NCBI GenBank assembly: GCA_963677505.2
Contig: CAXXWB010000008.1
Location: forward strand, 1-17,019
Reading direction: 5' to 3'
DNA from: JBGSUZ01 sp963677505
Lineage (GTDB): Bacteria > Bacillota > Clostridia > Peptostreptococcales > Acidaminobacteraceae
Length of the DNA: 17,019 bases
A model generated the notes under the pieces. The model was given only the letters and a program-made list of their open reading frames with translations, was not told the DNA's origin and did no database searches. The stretch's first letter is position 1. Every line of letters starts with the position of its first letter. Shown here in pieces: positions 7,198 through 14,512 of the stretch. Position numbers and translations under genes: made by a program.

Positions 7198-7791
7198 ATG
7201 AGATTAGTGATTAAATACTTGATTCGTTTTTATTATGGCATTCTGTATCGCGTGGAAGTGGTAGGACTTGAAAATTACCCTTTGAATTCAGGTAAAGTAA
7301 TTTGTCCAAACCACATTAATGTCCATGATCCTGTCGTTTTAGGGGCATATTTGCCGGATTTTGTTCATTTTATGACTAAAAAGGAAGCCTTCAAGTACAA
7401 GATATTCAACTGGTTTTTATATTATGCTGGTGGCTTCCCTGTAGACAGAGAGGGAACTGATGTCAGTGCTATTAAGACATCTTTGCGCATTCTAAAAGAC
7501 AAAAAAGGCTTGATGATTTTTGCAGAGGGTACTCGCAACAAAACAATGACGCCACTTGAAGTAAAAGCTGGTGTTGCTATGTTAGCGGTAAAATCCAAAG
7601 TGCCAGTCATTCCTATCACGGTTGATTCTACATTTCGACTATTTTCACCAATACGGATTGTGATTCACCCCGCTGTCAACTTGGATTATCTTTATGATTC
7701 AAAACCGTCTCAGGAGACATTGCAATTGGAAACGCAAAAGATTGTGGATAGTCTATATCAGAACATGATTTACTACAAAGGAAGGGTTTAG
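7198..7791 (+). CDS. plsC: 1-acyl-sn-glycerol-3-phosphate acyltransferase (PlsC)
   Basis: The 197-residue protein has the PlsC-type acyltransferase blocks in order: NHINVHDPV with the catalytic HX4D pair His39/Asp44, GFPVDREG (79-86), FAEGTRNK with EGTR at 110-113, and VPVIPITV. It should transfer an acyl chain to the 2-position of lysophosphatidic acid to make phosphatidic acid at the inner face of the membrane. The N-terminal 20 residues are hydrophobic and aromatic and may anchor it. It begins four bases after cmk, and its TAG stop directly abuts the ispH ATG, so the genes are tightly coupled. Confidence 0.93.
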   Translation: MRLVIKYLIRFYYGILYRVEVVGLENYPLNSGKVICPNHINVHDPVVLGAYLPDFVHFMTKKEAFKYKIFNWFLYYAGGFPVDREGTDVSAIKTSLRILKDKKGLMIFAEGTRNKTMTPLEVKAGVAMLAVKSKVPVIPITVDSTFRLFSPIRIVIHPAVNLDYLYDSKPSQETLQLETQKIVDSLYQNMIYYKGRV

Positions 7792-8628
7792 ATGGAAATC
7801 TATATCGCAAAAGAGGCTGGTTTTTGTTTCGGCGTCAAACGTGCCATTGATTTAGCATTAAAAACCTCAAATGAAGAAGTAAAGTTTAATACTTTCGGCG
7901 AAATAATTCATAATAAACAAGTCGTTAGTAAATTGCAAGAACAGGGTATAAATCCGATTGAAGATCTTCGAGAGGCCCAGTATGAGAACATTTTTGTAAG
8001 ATCTCATGGTGTTCCTAAAAAATTTTACGAGGAAGCAGAGGCTCTAGGGCTTCATATTATTGAAGGTACTTGTCCCTATGTGAAGAAAATTCATAAACTT
8101 GCAGAGAAATACAGTCAACTTGGATATACCATCATTATTGTTGGAGATGTGAATCATCCTGAAGTAGTGGGAATTCAAGGTTGGGCTGAAGGCATAATCT
8201 ATGTGGTCAATTCCAAAGAAGAGGCTGAAAATTTACCGAAGAATATTGAAAAAGCCTGTATTGTTGCACAAACAACCATAACAGGAGAAAAATGGGAACA
8301 AGTCTTGAGTGAAGTACAACTGCATATAAACGACCTCATTATAGAAAATACCATTTGTGAAGCTACCCGCGTCAGACAACTAGCGGCTGAAGAATTATCA
8401 AAAGAAGTAGACATGATGTTGGTAATTGGTGGTAAACACAGTTCAAATTCCATCAAATTATATGAAGTTTGTAAAAAACATTGCAAAAATACCTATCATA
8501 TTGAAACAATAAATGAAATTCAGATGATTAATTTCGGAAATTGTGATAAGATAGGTATAACTGCGGGTGCATCCACTCCAGATTGGATTATAAATGAAAT
8601 ATTAAATGCATTAAAAAAAATGCATTAG
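7792..8628 (+). CDS. ispH: 4-hydroxy-3-methylbut-2-enyl diphosphate reductase (IspH/LytB)
   Basis: The protein has 278 residues. It catalyses the last step of the MEP isoprenoid pathway, reducing HMBPP to IPP and DMAPP with a [4Fe-4S] cluster. Expected cluster ligands are Cys12 (GFCFGV), Cys94 (GTCPYV) and Cys189 (NTICEATRVRQ). Substrate-binding residues are His40, His72 (RSHGVP), and His122/Glu124 (NHPEVVG). The ATG directly follows the plsC stop. The GAAGGG sequence at 7780-7785, inside plsC, can serve as its ribosome binding site. In several Clostridia IspH is fused to a ribosomal S1-like protein; here the S1 protein is a separate gene 28 bases downstream. Confidence 0.96.
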   Translation: MEIYIAKEAGFCFGVKRAIDLALKTSNEEVKFNTFGEIIHNKQVVSKLQEQGINPIEDLREAQYENIFVRSHGVPKKFYEEAEALGLHIIEGTCPYVKKIHKLAEKYSQLGYTIIIVGDVNHPEVVGIQGWAEGIIYVVNSKEEAENLPKNIEKACIVAQTTITGEKWEQVLSEVQLHINDLIIENTICEATRVRQLAAEELSKEVDMMLVIGGKHSSNSIKLYEVCKKHCKNTYHIETINEIQMINFGNCDKIGITAGASTPDWIINEILNALKKMH

Positions 8629-8656
8629 AAAAAATTGAAGGCGAGGTATTAACCCT

Positions 8657-9763
8657 ATGGACAACAACAACTCAATGGCACAATTTATGGATCAAATCGA
8701 TCTAGCAATGAGAGTGCCAAGAAGAGGTCACGTACTTAAAGGAAAAATCGTTCAAGTCACTGACAATTCACTTATCGTGAATATCGGATATAAATCGGAC
8801 GGTATTGTGCCATTAGAAGAAATTGCAAGTGGCGCATCTTCAGATGTTCTTAAAGCATATGAAGAAAATCAAGAATTAGATGTATACATCATCAAAACAG
8901 ATGATGGCGAAGGCAATGTGCTTCTTTCACTTAAAAGAGTATCTATGGATGCTGACTGGACTGAATTAGAAGAAATCTATGCAAAAGAAACTTTAATTGA
9001 TGTTAAAGTTACTGAAGCTGTTAAAGGCGGCGTAGTTGCTTACTATAAAGAAGCTAGAGGTTTTATCCCTGCATCACAACTTTCAGTAAAATTTGTTGAC
9101 GACGTTAGAGAATTTGTTGGCAAAACCCTTAGTGCAAGAGTAATCGAGTTCAACCGTGAAAGAAAAAGAGCTGTGTTCTCACACAAAATCGTTATGCAAA
9201 AAGATCTTGTTGCTAAAAAAGCAAAAGTTTGGGAAAAAGCAATTGTTGGTGCTACAATCGAAGGCGAAGTTAAGAGAATCACTAACTTTGGCGTATTTAT
9301 CGACCTTGGTGGCATCGATGGTATGGTTCATATCTCAGAATTAACATGGGGCAGAATCAAATCTCCACAAGACTTAGTAAAAATTGGCCAAACAGTTGCT
9401 GTTAAAGTTATTGGTGCTGATCAAGTTAAAGAGAAAATTTCACTTAGCTTGAAACAACTCAACAACGATCCATGGAGCACTTTCGAAGCTAAATATGTTG
9501 TAGGTCAAATTTACACTGGTAAAGTTGTAAACTTAACTGATTTCGGTGCATTCGTTGAATTAGAGCCAGGTGTTGAAGGTCTTGTTCACGTTTCTCACAT
9601 CTCTAAAAAGAGAATTGAAAAACCATCTGACGAATTAAAAATCGGCGATTCAAGAGAAGTTAAATTACTTGAAGTTGATGTAAATAGCAAAAAAGTTAAA
9701 CTTTCAATCAAAGAAGCTCAAGAGCCTACTGCAGAAGTAGCTGAAGAAGCTGTTACTGAGTAG
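8657..9763 (+). CDS. rpsA: Ribosomal protein S1-like RNA-binding protein, four S1 domains
   Basis: The protein has 368 residues and four S1 (OB-fold) RNA-binding repeats at about 24-94, 111-177, 197-266 and 283-352. The last two are the best conserved (NFGVFIDLGGIDGMVHISEL and DFGAFVELEPGVEGLVHVS). Four repeats are usual for Firmicute S1 homologues, against six in Gram-negative S1. The tail is acidic (EVAEEAVTE). GAAGGCGAGG at 8637-8646 precedes the ATG. It ends the cmk cluster, with a strong terminator 66 bases past the stop. Whether it sits on the ribosome like E. coli S1 or acts as a general RNA-binding protein (as proposed for B. subtilis YpfD) is unclear. Confidence 0.92.
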   Translation: MDNNNSMAQFMDQIDLAMRVPRRGHVLKGKIVQVTDNSLIVNIGYKSDGIVPLEEIASGASSDVLKAYEENQELDVYIIKTDDGEGNVLLSLKRVSMDADWTELEEIYAKETLIDVKVTEAVKGGVVAYYKEARGFIPASQLSVKFVDDVREFVGKTLSARVIEFNRERKRAVFSHKIVMQKDLVAKKAKVWEKAIVGATIEGEVKRITNFGVFIDLGGIDGMVHISELTWGRIKSPQDLVKIGQTVAVKVIGADQVKEKISLSLKQLNNDPWSTFEAKYVVGQIYTGKVVNLTDFGAFVELEPGVEGLVHVSHISKKRIEKPSDELKIGDSREVKLLEVDVNSKKVKLSIKEAQEPTAEVAEEAVTE

Positions 9764-9829
9764 AACAAATATGTCTTGTACCACAAGTGCAAAACATAAA
9801 GTAACCTTTGCTTCTTAATTAAACAAATG

Positions 9830-9859
9830 AATGACCGTTTTTTTAACGGTCATTTTTTT
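9830..9859 (+). terminator. Rho-independent terminator after the S1 gene
   Basis: A perfect 10-bp stem pairs 9830-9839 (AATGACCGTT) with 9845-9854 (AACGGTCATT). The loop is five T residues, and a run of seven T residues covers 9853-9859. Confidence 0.95.
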
Positions 9860-9935
9860 ACATCGTTTAAAATGATTTACTTTGGATATATTTGATTTAA
9901 GGGTACTATTTATTGTACTAGAAGGGGTGGCAGAT

Positions 9936-10715
9936 ATGGATCCGTATGAGAAGTTTAAAAGTCAAGTATTGAAGAAAACAGGATTAGACCTTACACTTTA
10001 CAAAGAAAGACAAATGAAGCGAAGAATTGAGTCGCTTATCAAGCGACATAATATTAATGATTTTGACAGTTACTTCAAACTAATTGAAACTAATAAAGAA
10101 GCTTTTGATGAGTTCATGAATTATTTGACCATCAACGTTTCAGAGTTTTATAGAAACCCTGAACAATGGGAAATTATGCTTAAAGACGTTTTCCCTGAAA
10201 TTCTTAGCAAGAATAAACGACCAAAAATTTGGAGTGCCGCTTGTTCTACTGGTGAAGAACCTTATACCATTGCTATGGTGCTGAGCAATTTAATGCCTCT
10301 AAAAGACATTAAAATTTTGGCTGCTGATATTGATAAGGAAGCCCTTAGAAAAGCTCAAATTGGCGTCTATACGGCAAAGAGTTTGGAAAACGTGCCAAAG
10401 GCATTTGTGGATAAGTATTTTGAAAAGATAGGGAATACCTATAAAATTTCAGATGAAATCAAAAAGTGTGTAGAGTTCAAGCAAATGAATTTGTTAGATG
10501 ATGCTTATCCTAAAGATAATGATTTGATTATCTGTAGAAATGTTATGATCTATTTCACAGAAGAAGCTAAAGATGGTATGTATCATAAGTTTAATGGTGC
10601 ATTGATCGAAGGCGGCATTCTTTTTGTTGGGAGCACGGAACAAATCATCATGCCTGCAAGGTACAAATTTGAATCTCGAAAAACATTCTTCTACAGAAAA
10701 AATAGCAAAGTATAA
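9936..10715 (+). CDS. cheR: CheR-type protein-glutamate O-methyltransferase
   Basis: The protein has 259 residues. The N-terminal helical CheR_N domain (about 1-65) is followed by the SAM-binding domain with INVSEFYRNP (66-75), IWSAACSTGEEPY (98-110), the acidic AADID (129-133) and DLIICRNVMIYF (196-207). It should methylate glutamates of methyl-accepting chemotaxis receptors. I chose ATG 9936, with GAAGGGGTGG at 9921-9930; the in-frame TTG at 9882 is less well supported. It is flanked by terminators on both sides and is the only clear chemotaxis enzyme in the window. The four-gene rluB-surE region and the antiporter are unrelated in function. A YjfB-type gene 1.6 kb downstream is the only other possible motility link. 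Confidence 0.93.
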   Translation: MDPYEKFKSQVLKKTGLDLTLYKERQMKRRIESLIKRHNINDFDSYFKLIETNKEAFDEFMNYLTINVSEFYRNPEQWEIMLKDVFPEILSKNKRPKIWSAACSTGEEPYTIAMVLSNLMPLKDIKILAADIDKEALRKAQIGVYTAKSLENVPKAFVDKYFEKIGNTYKISDEIKKCVEFKQMNLLDDAYPKDNDLIICRNVMIYFTEEAKDGMYHKFNGALIEGGILFVGSTEQIIMPARYKFESRKTFFYRKNSKV

Positions 10716-10726
10716 TCTTTACGATT

Positions 10727-10755
10727 AAACTGCTCATGGATCATGGGCAGTTTTT
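10727..10755 (+). terminator. Rho-independent terminator after cheR
   Basis: The arms AAACTGCTCATG (10727-10738) and CATGGGCAGTTT (10742-10753) pair over 12 bp with one T-G wobble around a 3-base loop. A T-run covers 10751-10755. Confidence 0.9.
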
Positions 10756-10800
10756 GTTGGTTAGAGACACTCTTTAAGAGAAATTGAAAGGAGAGACAGG

Positions 10801-12264
10801 ATGCTTCAATTTATGATGCTTTCATCTATCGTTTTGCTGCTATGTGTTTTAAGTAGTAAATTCTTTTATAGGTTTGGAGTACCTTCACTGTTAATCTTTC
10901 TCATATTGGGTATGATTTTCGGAAGAGATGGGCTAGTCGGCATTCAATTTGACAATTTCTCATTGGCGAAGGACCTTTGTTCCATTGGACTAGTATTTAT
11001 CATGTTTTACGGTGGATTCGGTACTAACTGGTCGTCTGCGAAACCCGTTGCATTGCCAGCTATATTGATGTCAACCTTAGGGGTATTCATAACGGCAGGA
11101 TTAACAGGTCTATTTTGTCACCTTGTACTCCATTTAAAGCTGTTAGAAGGGCTGTTAATTGGGGCGATTGTAGCTTCAACAGATGCGGCCTCCGTTTTCT
11201 CCATTCTCAGATCAAGAAAATTGAATTTAAAAAACGGTCTTGCGCCACTTCTGGAAATTGAAAGCGGTAGCAATGACCCGTTCGCCTATATGTTGACTTT
11301 GGCCATATTGGCATTAATGGGAACGACAACTACACCACTTGGAATTGTGATTCTAAAGCAAATAGTCTTTGCCTTTGCAGTCGGTTTAAGTTTTGCTTAC
11401 CTTAGCGGATTTTTCTTAAGAAAGATTGTTTTAGAAATAGAAGGACTCTATCCGATTTTTATAATTGCAATTGCATTACTTGGGTTTTCTTTGGCAGAAT
11501 ATTTAGGTGGCAACGGTTTTTTAAGTGTGTATATATTAGGCCTTATACTAGGTAATAGCAAAATTATTCATAAGAGAAGTTTGGTTCATTTTTTTGATGG
11601 TATATCATGGCTTATGCAAATCATGTTATTTTTTTCATTAGGATTGCTATCCATTCCGACGCATATACCGAGTGTCATAATTTCTGGAGTCCTGGTTGCT
11701 GTATTTTTAATATTAGTAGCTCGACCAATTGCTACATTTTCAATACTGTCATGGTTCAAATTTCCTATTAAGCAACAAATCCTCATTTCATGGGTTGGGC
11801 TTAGAGGAGCAGCTTCTATAGTTTTCGCTATTTATGCCATGGCCTCAGGTATTCATTTGGAAGGCGATTTATTTCACTTGATATTCTTCGTAGCTCTTTT
11901 TTCGGTAGCGGTCCAAGGGACGTTAATGCCGTGGTTTGCCAAAGGACTGGATTTAATAATAACTGAAAAAGACAGTGATGCAGTGCTAAAAACATTTAAT
12001 GATTATCAAGATGAAATGCTCAATGAAATATTGGAATTAAAAATTACGGCGTTTCATCCATGGGCTGGCAAGTCAATTATGGAAGCGGATATTCCACTGT
12101 CTATTCTTGTACTGATGATTAAAAGAAACAGAGAATATCTGATGCCAAAAGGGTATAGCCTGATATTGCCCAATGACATTCTATTGTTAAGTGGCGATCA
12201 AGTAGAAGAAGACTTAAAATACTTAAAAAATATTGGGAAATTGCAAGCGGTTAAAATAGATTAG
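10801..12264 (+). CDS. Cation/proton antiporter (NhaP2/CvrA-like) with C-terminal RCK_C/TrkA_C domain
   Basis: This 487-residue membrane protein has about twelve hydrophobic segments over residues 1-385, then a cytoplasmic tail. Key ion-site segments are ASTDAASVFSILR (125-137, Asp128), ESGSNDPFAYML (154-165, Asp159) and WVGLRGAASIVFA (331-343, Arg335), as in CPA-type K+(Na+)/H+ antiporters such as NhaP2/CvrA. The tail (about 405-485, ITAFHPWAGKSI to ILLLSGD) fits an RCK_C (TrkA_C) ligand-binding domain, so activity may be gated by a small ligand. Gram-positive RCK_C antiporters can be controlled by cyclic di-AMP, but that is inference here. GAAAGGAGAG at 10786-10795 precedes the ATG. K+ versus Na+ specificity cannot be read from sequence. 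No good terminator follows on the + strand. Confidence 0.88.
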   Translation: MLQFMMLSSIVLLLCVLSSKFFYRFGVPSLLIFLILGMIFGRDGLVGIQFDNFSLAKDLCSIGLVFIMFYGGFGTNWSSAKPVALPAILMSTLGVFITAGLTGLFCHLVLHLKLLEGLLIGAIVASTDAASVFSILRSRKLNLKNGLAPLLEIESGSNDPFAYMLTLAILALMGTTTTPLGIVILKQIVFAFAVGLSFAYLSGFFLRKIVLEIEGLYPIFIIAIALLGFSLAEYLGGNGFLSVYILGLILGNSKIIHKRSLVHFFDGISWLMQIMLFFSLGLLSIPTHIPSVIISGVLVAVFLILVARPIATFSILSWFKFPIKQQILISWVGLRGAASIVFAIYAMASGIHLEGDLFHLIFFVALFSVAVQGTLMPWFAKGLDLIITEKDSDAVLKTFNDYQDEMLNEILELKITAFHPWAGKSIMEADIPLSILVLMIKRNREYLMPKGYSLILPNDILLLSGDQVEEDLKYLKNIGKLQAVKID

Positions 12265-12312
12265 TGTGGTAAAGATAAATAGATATTAATAGTAAAATGA
12301 AATTGAACTAAC

Positions 12313-12343
12313 AAAAAAATCCATAGTTCGAAAGAACTATGGA
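12313..12343 (-). terminator. Rho-independent terminator of the - strand small gene
   Basis: CCATAGTTC (12321-12329) and GAACTATGG (12334-12342) form a perfect 9-bp stem, extended by one A-T pair, around a GAAA loop. The A-run at 12313-12319 reads as seven T residues on the - strand, so it serves transcripts coming from the YjfB-type gene. There is no T-run for the + strand. Confidence 0.9.
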
Positions 12344-12369
12344 AGTGTTCATATAGGTATAATATTCAA

Positions 12370-12543
12370 TTAGCCTTTCATATCAAAGTTGGAGCCTAAA
12401 TATGGCGTAACGCTTTGTTCAAGCATCTTTCGGATTGCATCTGAATTTTGTTCTGTTGACTCCATTGTTAACTTTTGTACGGCAATAGATACTTGTGTGG
12501 CAAGTAAAAGTTGACCCATTCCAGTTGAACTCGATACTTCCAT
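12370..12543 (-). CDS. YjfB-family small protein (putative motility protein)
   Basis: This is a 57-residue ORF on the - strand. It begins MEVSSSTGMGQLLLATQVSI, continues with an Ala/Gln/Met/Glu-rich amphipathic stretch and ends with the motif PYLGSNFDMKG. The start (M-D/E-I/V-S-S), the QV-S-V-Q-K-x-M segment and the closing P-x-LG-x-N-x-D are the hallmarks of the YjfB family, annotated as putative motility proteins and of unproven function. AGGAG lies 7 bases before the ATG (complement of 12551-12555), and a perfect terminator follows 27 bases after the stop. Together these support a real monocistronic gene. It is the only - strand gene in the window. Confidence 0.85.
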   Translation of the reverse strand: MEVSSSTGMGQLLLATQVSIAVQKLTMESTEQNSDAIRKMLEQSVTPYLGSNFDMKG

Positions 12544-12629
12544 GCAATCACTCCTCTCTGCAGGTTAATGAATATTTTTATCATTAAAAGTAGAAAATGT
12601 ATTTGGAGTTGATAAAAAGAGACATTAAA

Positions 12630-12658
12630 GTGCAATTGATATATCTTTATGATATAAT
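12630..12658 (+). promoter_or_regulatory. Predicted extended -10 promoter of miaB
   Basis: TGATATAAT at 12650-12658 is an exact extended -10 (TGn plus TATAAT). The -35 at 17 bases is poor (GTGCAA, 12630-12635). It lies about 85 bases before miaB in an AT-rich gap, so AT bias alone could produce it. The rest of the 12265-12742 gap holds the YjfB-type gene, its terminator and its upstream region. Confidence 0.4.
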
Positions 12659-12742
12659 ATTTCAGCGTGAAATTAAAGACTTATTTGATAAATTTAACAT
12701 ATAATTGAATTGTAAGTTTGGTAATTATTTCAGGAGGAACAA

Positions 12743-14182
12743 ATGAGTAAAAGAGAAATTTATGAAACCCCTACGGAAATCTTATTAAAAAATCAAATTA
12801 TTGTGAATGAGGTTCGAGAGAAGAACCATGAATTATATGAAAAAATTGGTAGAAAGTTTAAATATGTTATATTGACCTATGGCTGTCAAATGAACGAGCA
12901 CGACTCTGAAACCATGATTGCCATGCTCAACGATATGGATTTTGAACAAACCGATCGAAAAGAAAAGGCAGACTTGGTCATTTTTAATACCTGTTGTATT
13001 AGAGAAAATGCCGAGTTAAAAGTTTACGGCAATTTAGGTTCCCTGAAAAAACTTAAAAAGAAAAACCCATACTTAAAAATTGTGGTCTGCGGATGTATGA
13101 TGCAGCAACCCCATATTGTTGAGGAAATTAAAAACAAGTACAATTTCGTCAATTTAATTTTTGGAACCCATAACATTCATAACTTTCCTCAACTATTAAA
13201 TCAGACTTATGGAGCGTCTCGAATGCTCACAGAAGTTTGGGACGAAGAAGGACAAGTCATTGAAGGACTCCCAGTTCAAAGAAAAATTTCCTCTAAAGCA
13301 TTCGTAAATATTATGTATGGCTGTAATAATTTTTGCACTTATTGCATTGTACCTTATACCCGTGGAAGGGAAAGAAGTCGAACGCCAGAAGCCATTATTC
13401 ACGAAATTTCCACATTGGTAAGTGAAGGGGTAAAAGAAGTTATTTTACTGGGTCAAAATGTCAATTCTTATGGTAGAACCCTAGAAGAAAGTATCGATTT
13501 TCCTGATTTATTAAAGAGGGTAAGCGATATTTCGGGGTTAAAGCGCATTCGATTTATGACCTCTCACCCTAAGGATATTTCAGATAAACTATTAGAAGTT
13601 ATGGCCAGCAGTGATAATATTTGCAAATATTTGCACTTACCTGTACAATCGGGCAGCACCAAGGTACTTAAACAAATGAACCGACATTATTCAAAAGAGC
13701 AGTACATCCAAATTATTGAGAAAGCTAGAGCCTTAATGCCTGAAATTAGTTTTTCAACGGACTTAATTATAGGCTTCCCAGGTGAGACCGAGGAAGACAA
13801 TAACGAGACCCTCGACTTGATTCGAAGAGTGGAATATGACTCAGCGTTTACCTTTATGTATTCAAGACGGTCAGGCACACCTGCTGCAGAATATGAGAAT
13901 CAAGTATCTGAAGAGGAAAAAATGAAACGCTTTAAAGAAGTTTTAAGCGTCCTCAATCCAATTGCGATTCGAAAGAATAGATCGGTCATTGGCAGAACTT
14001 TTGAAGTTCTTGTAGAGTCATATAGCAAAACCGATGCAAGCATGCTCTCAGGCCGTTCTCAGTACAATCATGTCATCAATTTTGAAGGGGACGAATCTCT
14101 CCTTGGAAAGATTGTTTTAGTTAAAATAACAGACCCGCGTAAATTTTCACTTAATGGAGAATTTTTAGAAATTTTAGAATAA
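12743..14182 (+). CDS. miaB: tRNA-2-methylthio-N6-dimethylallyladenosine synthase MiaB
   Basis: The protein has 479 residues and adds the 2-methylthio group to i6A37 of tRNAs reading UNN codons. An N-terminal extension of about 38 residues precedes the UPF0004 domain, as in other Firmicute MiaB proteins. That domain holds the auxiliary cluster ligands Cys48 (TYGCQMNEHDSE), Cys84 (FNTCCIREN) and Cys118 (CGCMMQQ). The radical SAM motif CNNFCTYC gives Cys194, 198 and 201. The radical SAM barrel follows, and then a C-terminal TRAM domain (about 410-478, ending near DPRKFSLNGEFLE). The phrase RENAELKVYGNLG favours MiaB over MtaB or RimO. AGGAGG at 12732-12737 precedes the ATG. A new strong promoter begins four bases past the stop. 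Confidence 0.95.
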   Translation: MSKREIYETPTEILLKNQIIVNEVREKNHELYEKIGRKFKYVILTYGCQMNEHDSETMIAMLNDMDFEQTDRKEKADLVIFNTCCIRENAELKVYGNLGSLKKLKKKNPYLKIVVCGCMMQQPHIVEEIKNKYNFVNLIFGTHNIHNFPQLLNQTYGASRMLTEVWDEEGQVIEGLPVQRKISSKAFVNIMYGCNNFCTYCIVPYTRGRERSRTPEAIIHEISTLVSEGVKEVILLGQNVNSYGRTLEESIDFPDLLKRVSDISGLKRIRFMTSHPKDISDKLLEVMASSDNICKYLHLPVQSGSTKVLKQMNRHYSKEQYIQIIEKARALMPEISFSTDLIIGFPGETEEDNNETLDLIRRVEYDSAFTFMYSRRSGTPAAEYENQVSEEEKMKRFKEVLSVLNPIAIRKNRSVIGRTFEVLVESYSKTDASMLSGRSQYNHVINFEGDESLLGKIVLVKITDPRKFSLNGEFLEILE

Positions 14183-14185
14183 GAC

Positions 14186-14213
14186 TTGACAACCCTACTG
14201 GAACAGATATAAT
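14186..14213 (+). promoter_or_regulatory. Strong predicted sigma-A promoter of the tryptophan operon
   Basis: Both hexamers are perfect, TTGACA (14186-14191) and TATAAT (14208-14213), with a 16-base spacer. The start would be near 14220, about 20 bases before the first T-box helix. The strength suits an operon controlled mainly by attenuation. Confidence 0.85.
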
Positions 14214-14240
14214 GAACCCAATATATTTATTCAAATCGTT

Positions 14241-14487
14241 GAATGAGAAGAGTAACTGATCAAACGAGATTTCAGAGAGCCGTCGTAGGTGAGAGTACGG
14301 TATCGAGTTGAAAAGTGAATGGGCTCATGAGAGCGACCCGAAACCCTTGGGAGTAGGCGTCGACGGCAAGTCAATCCGTTATTTGGCAGCGTATGTTAGT
14401 ACGTGTAAAGTGGACGCATTGCGTCAATTTGGGTGGTACCGCAGGATAACCTCTTGTCCCTTTTATTAGGAGACAAGGGGTTTTTTT
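14241..14487 (+). promoter_or_regulatory. T-box riboswitch, tryptophan specifier UGG
   Basis: Stem I closes with ATGAG (14243-14247) pairing CTCAT (14324-14328). The specifier bulge has the loop-E strand AGTA at 14251-14254 opposite GAA at 14317-14319, followed by codon TGG (14320-14322) and a purine. The conserved AGAGAG (14274-14279) and distal GGTGAGAG (14288-14295) are present. Stem III-type sequence and ATCCGTTAT lead to the T-box GGGTGGTACCGC (14431-14442). GGG 14431-14433 can pair CCC 14458-14460 in the antiterminator. Uncharged tRNA-Trp should bind the specifier and, through its acceptor end, TGGT at 14434-14437, keep the antiterminator and allow transcription of trpEG-trpB. This leader fills the miaB-trpE gap. 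Confidence 0.96.
14448..14487 (+). terminator. T-box terminator hairpin
   Basis: The arms 14448-14458 and 14472-14482 pair over 11 bp (AACCTCTTGTC with GACAAGGGGTT, one T-G wobble). A T-run follows at 14481-14487. The 5' arm and adjacent CCC overlap the bases used by the antiterminator, so the two folds exclude each other. Confidence 0.93.
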
Positions 14488-14512
14488 ATGTCTAAAAAAG
14501 TGAGGTGCAGTA

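Noticed and set aside
12321..12342. Hairpin as a bidirectional terminator also ending the antiporter
   Set aside because: There is a T-run only for the - strand; on the + strand the hairpin is followed by AAGTGTTC.
12685..12705. TTGATA with TATAAT before miaB
   Set aside because: The spacer is 9 bases, too short for a sigma-A promoter.
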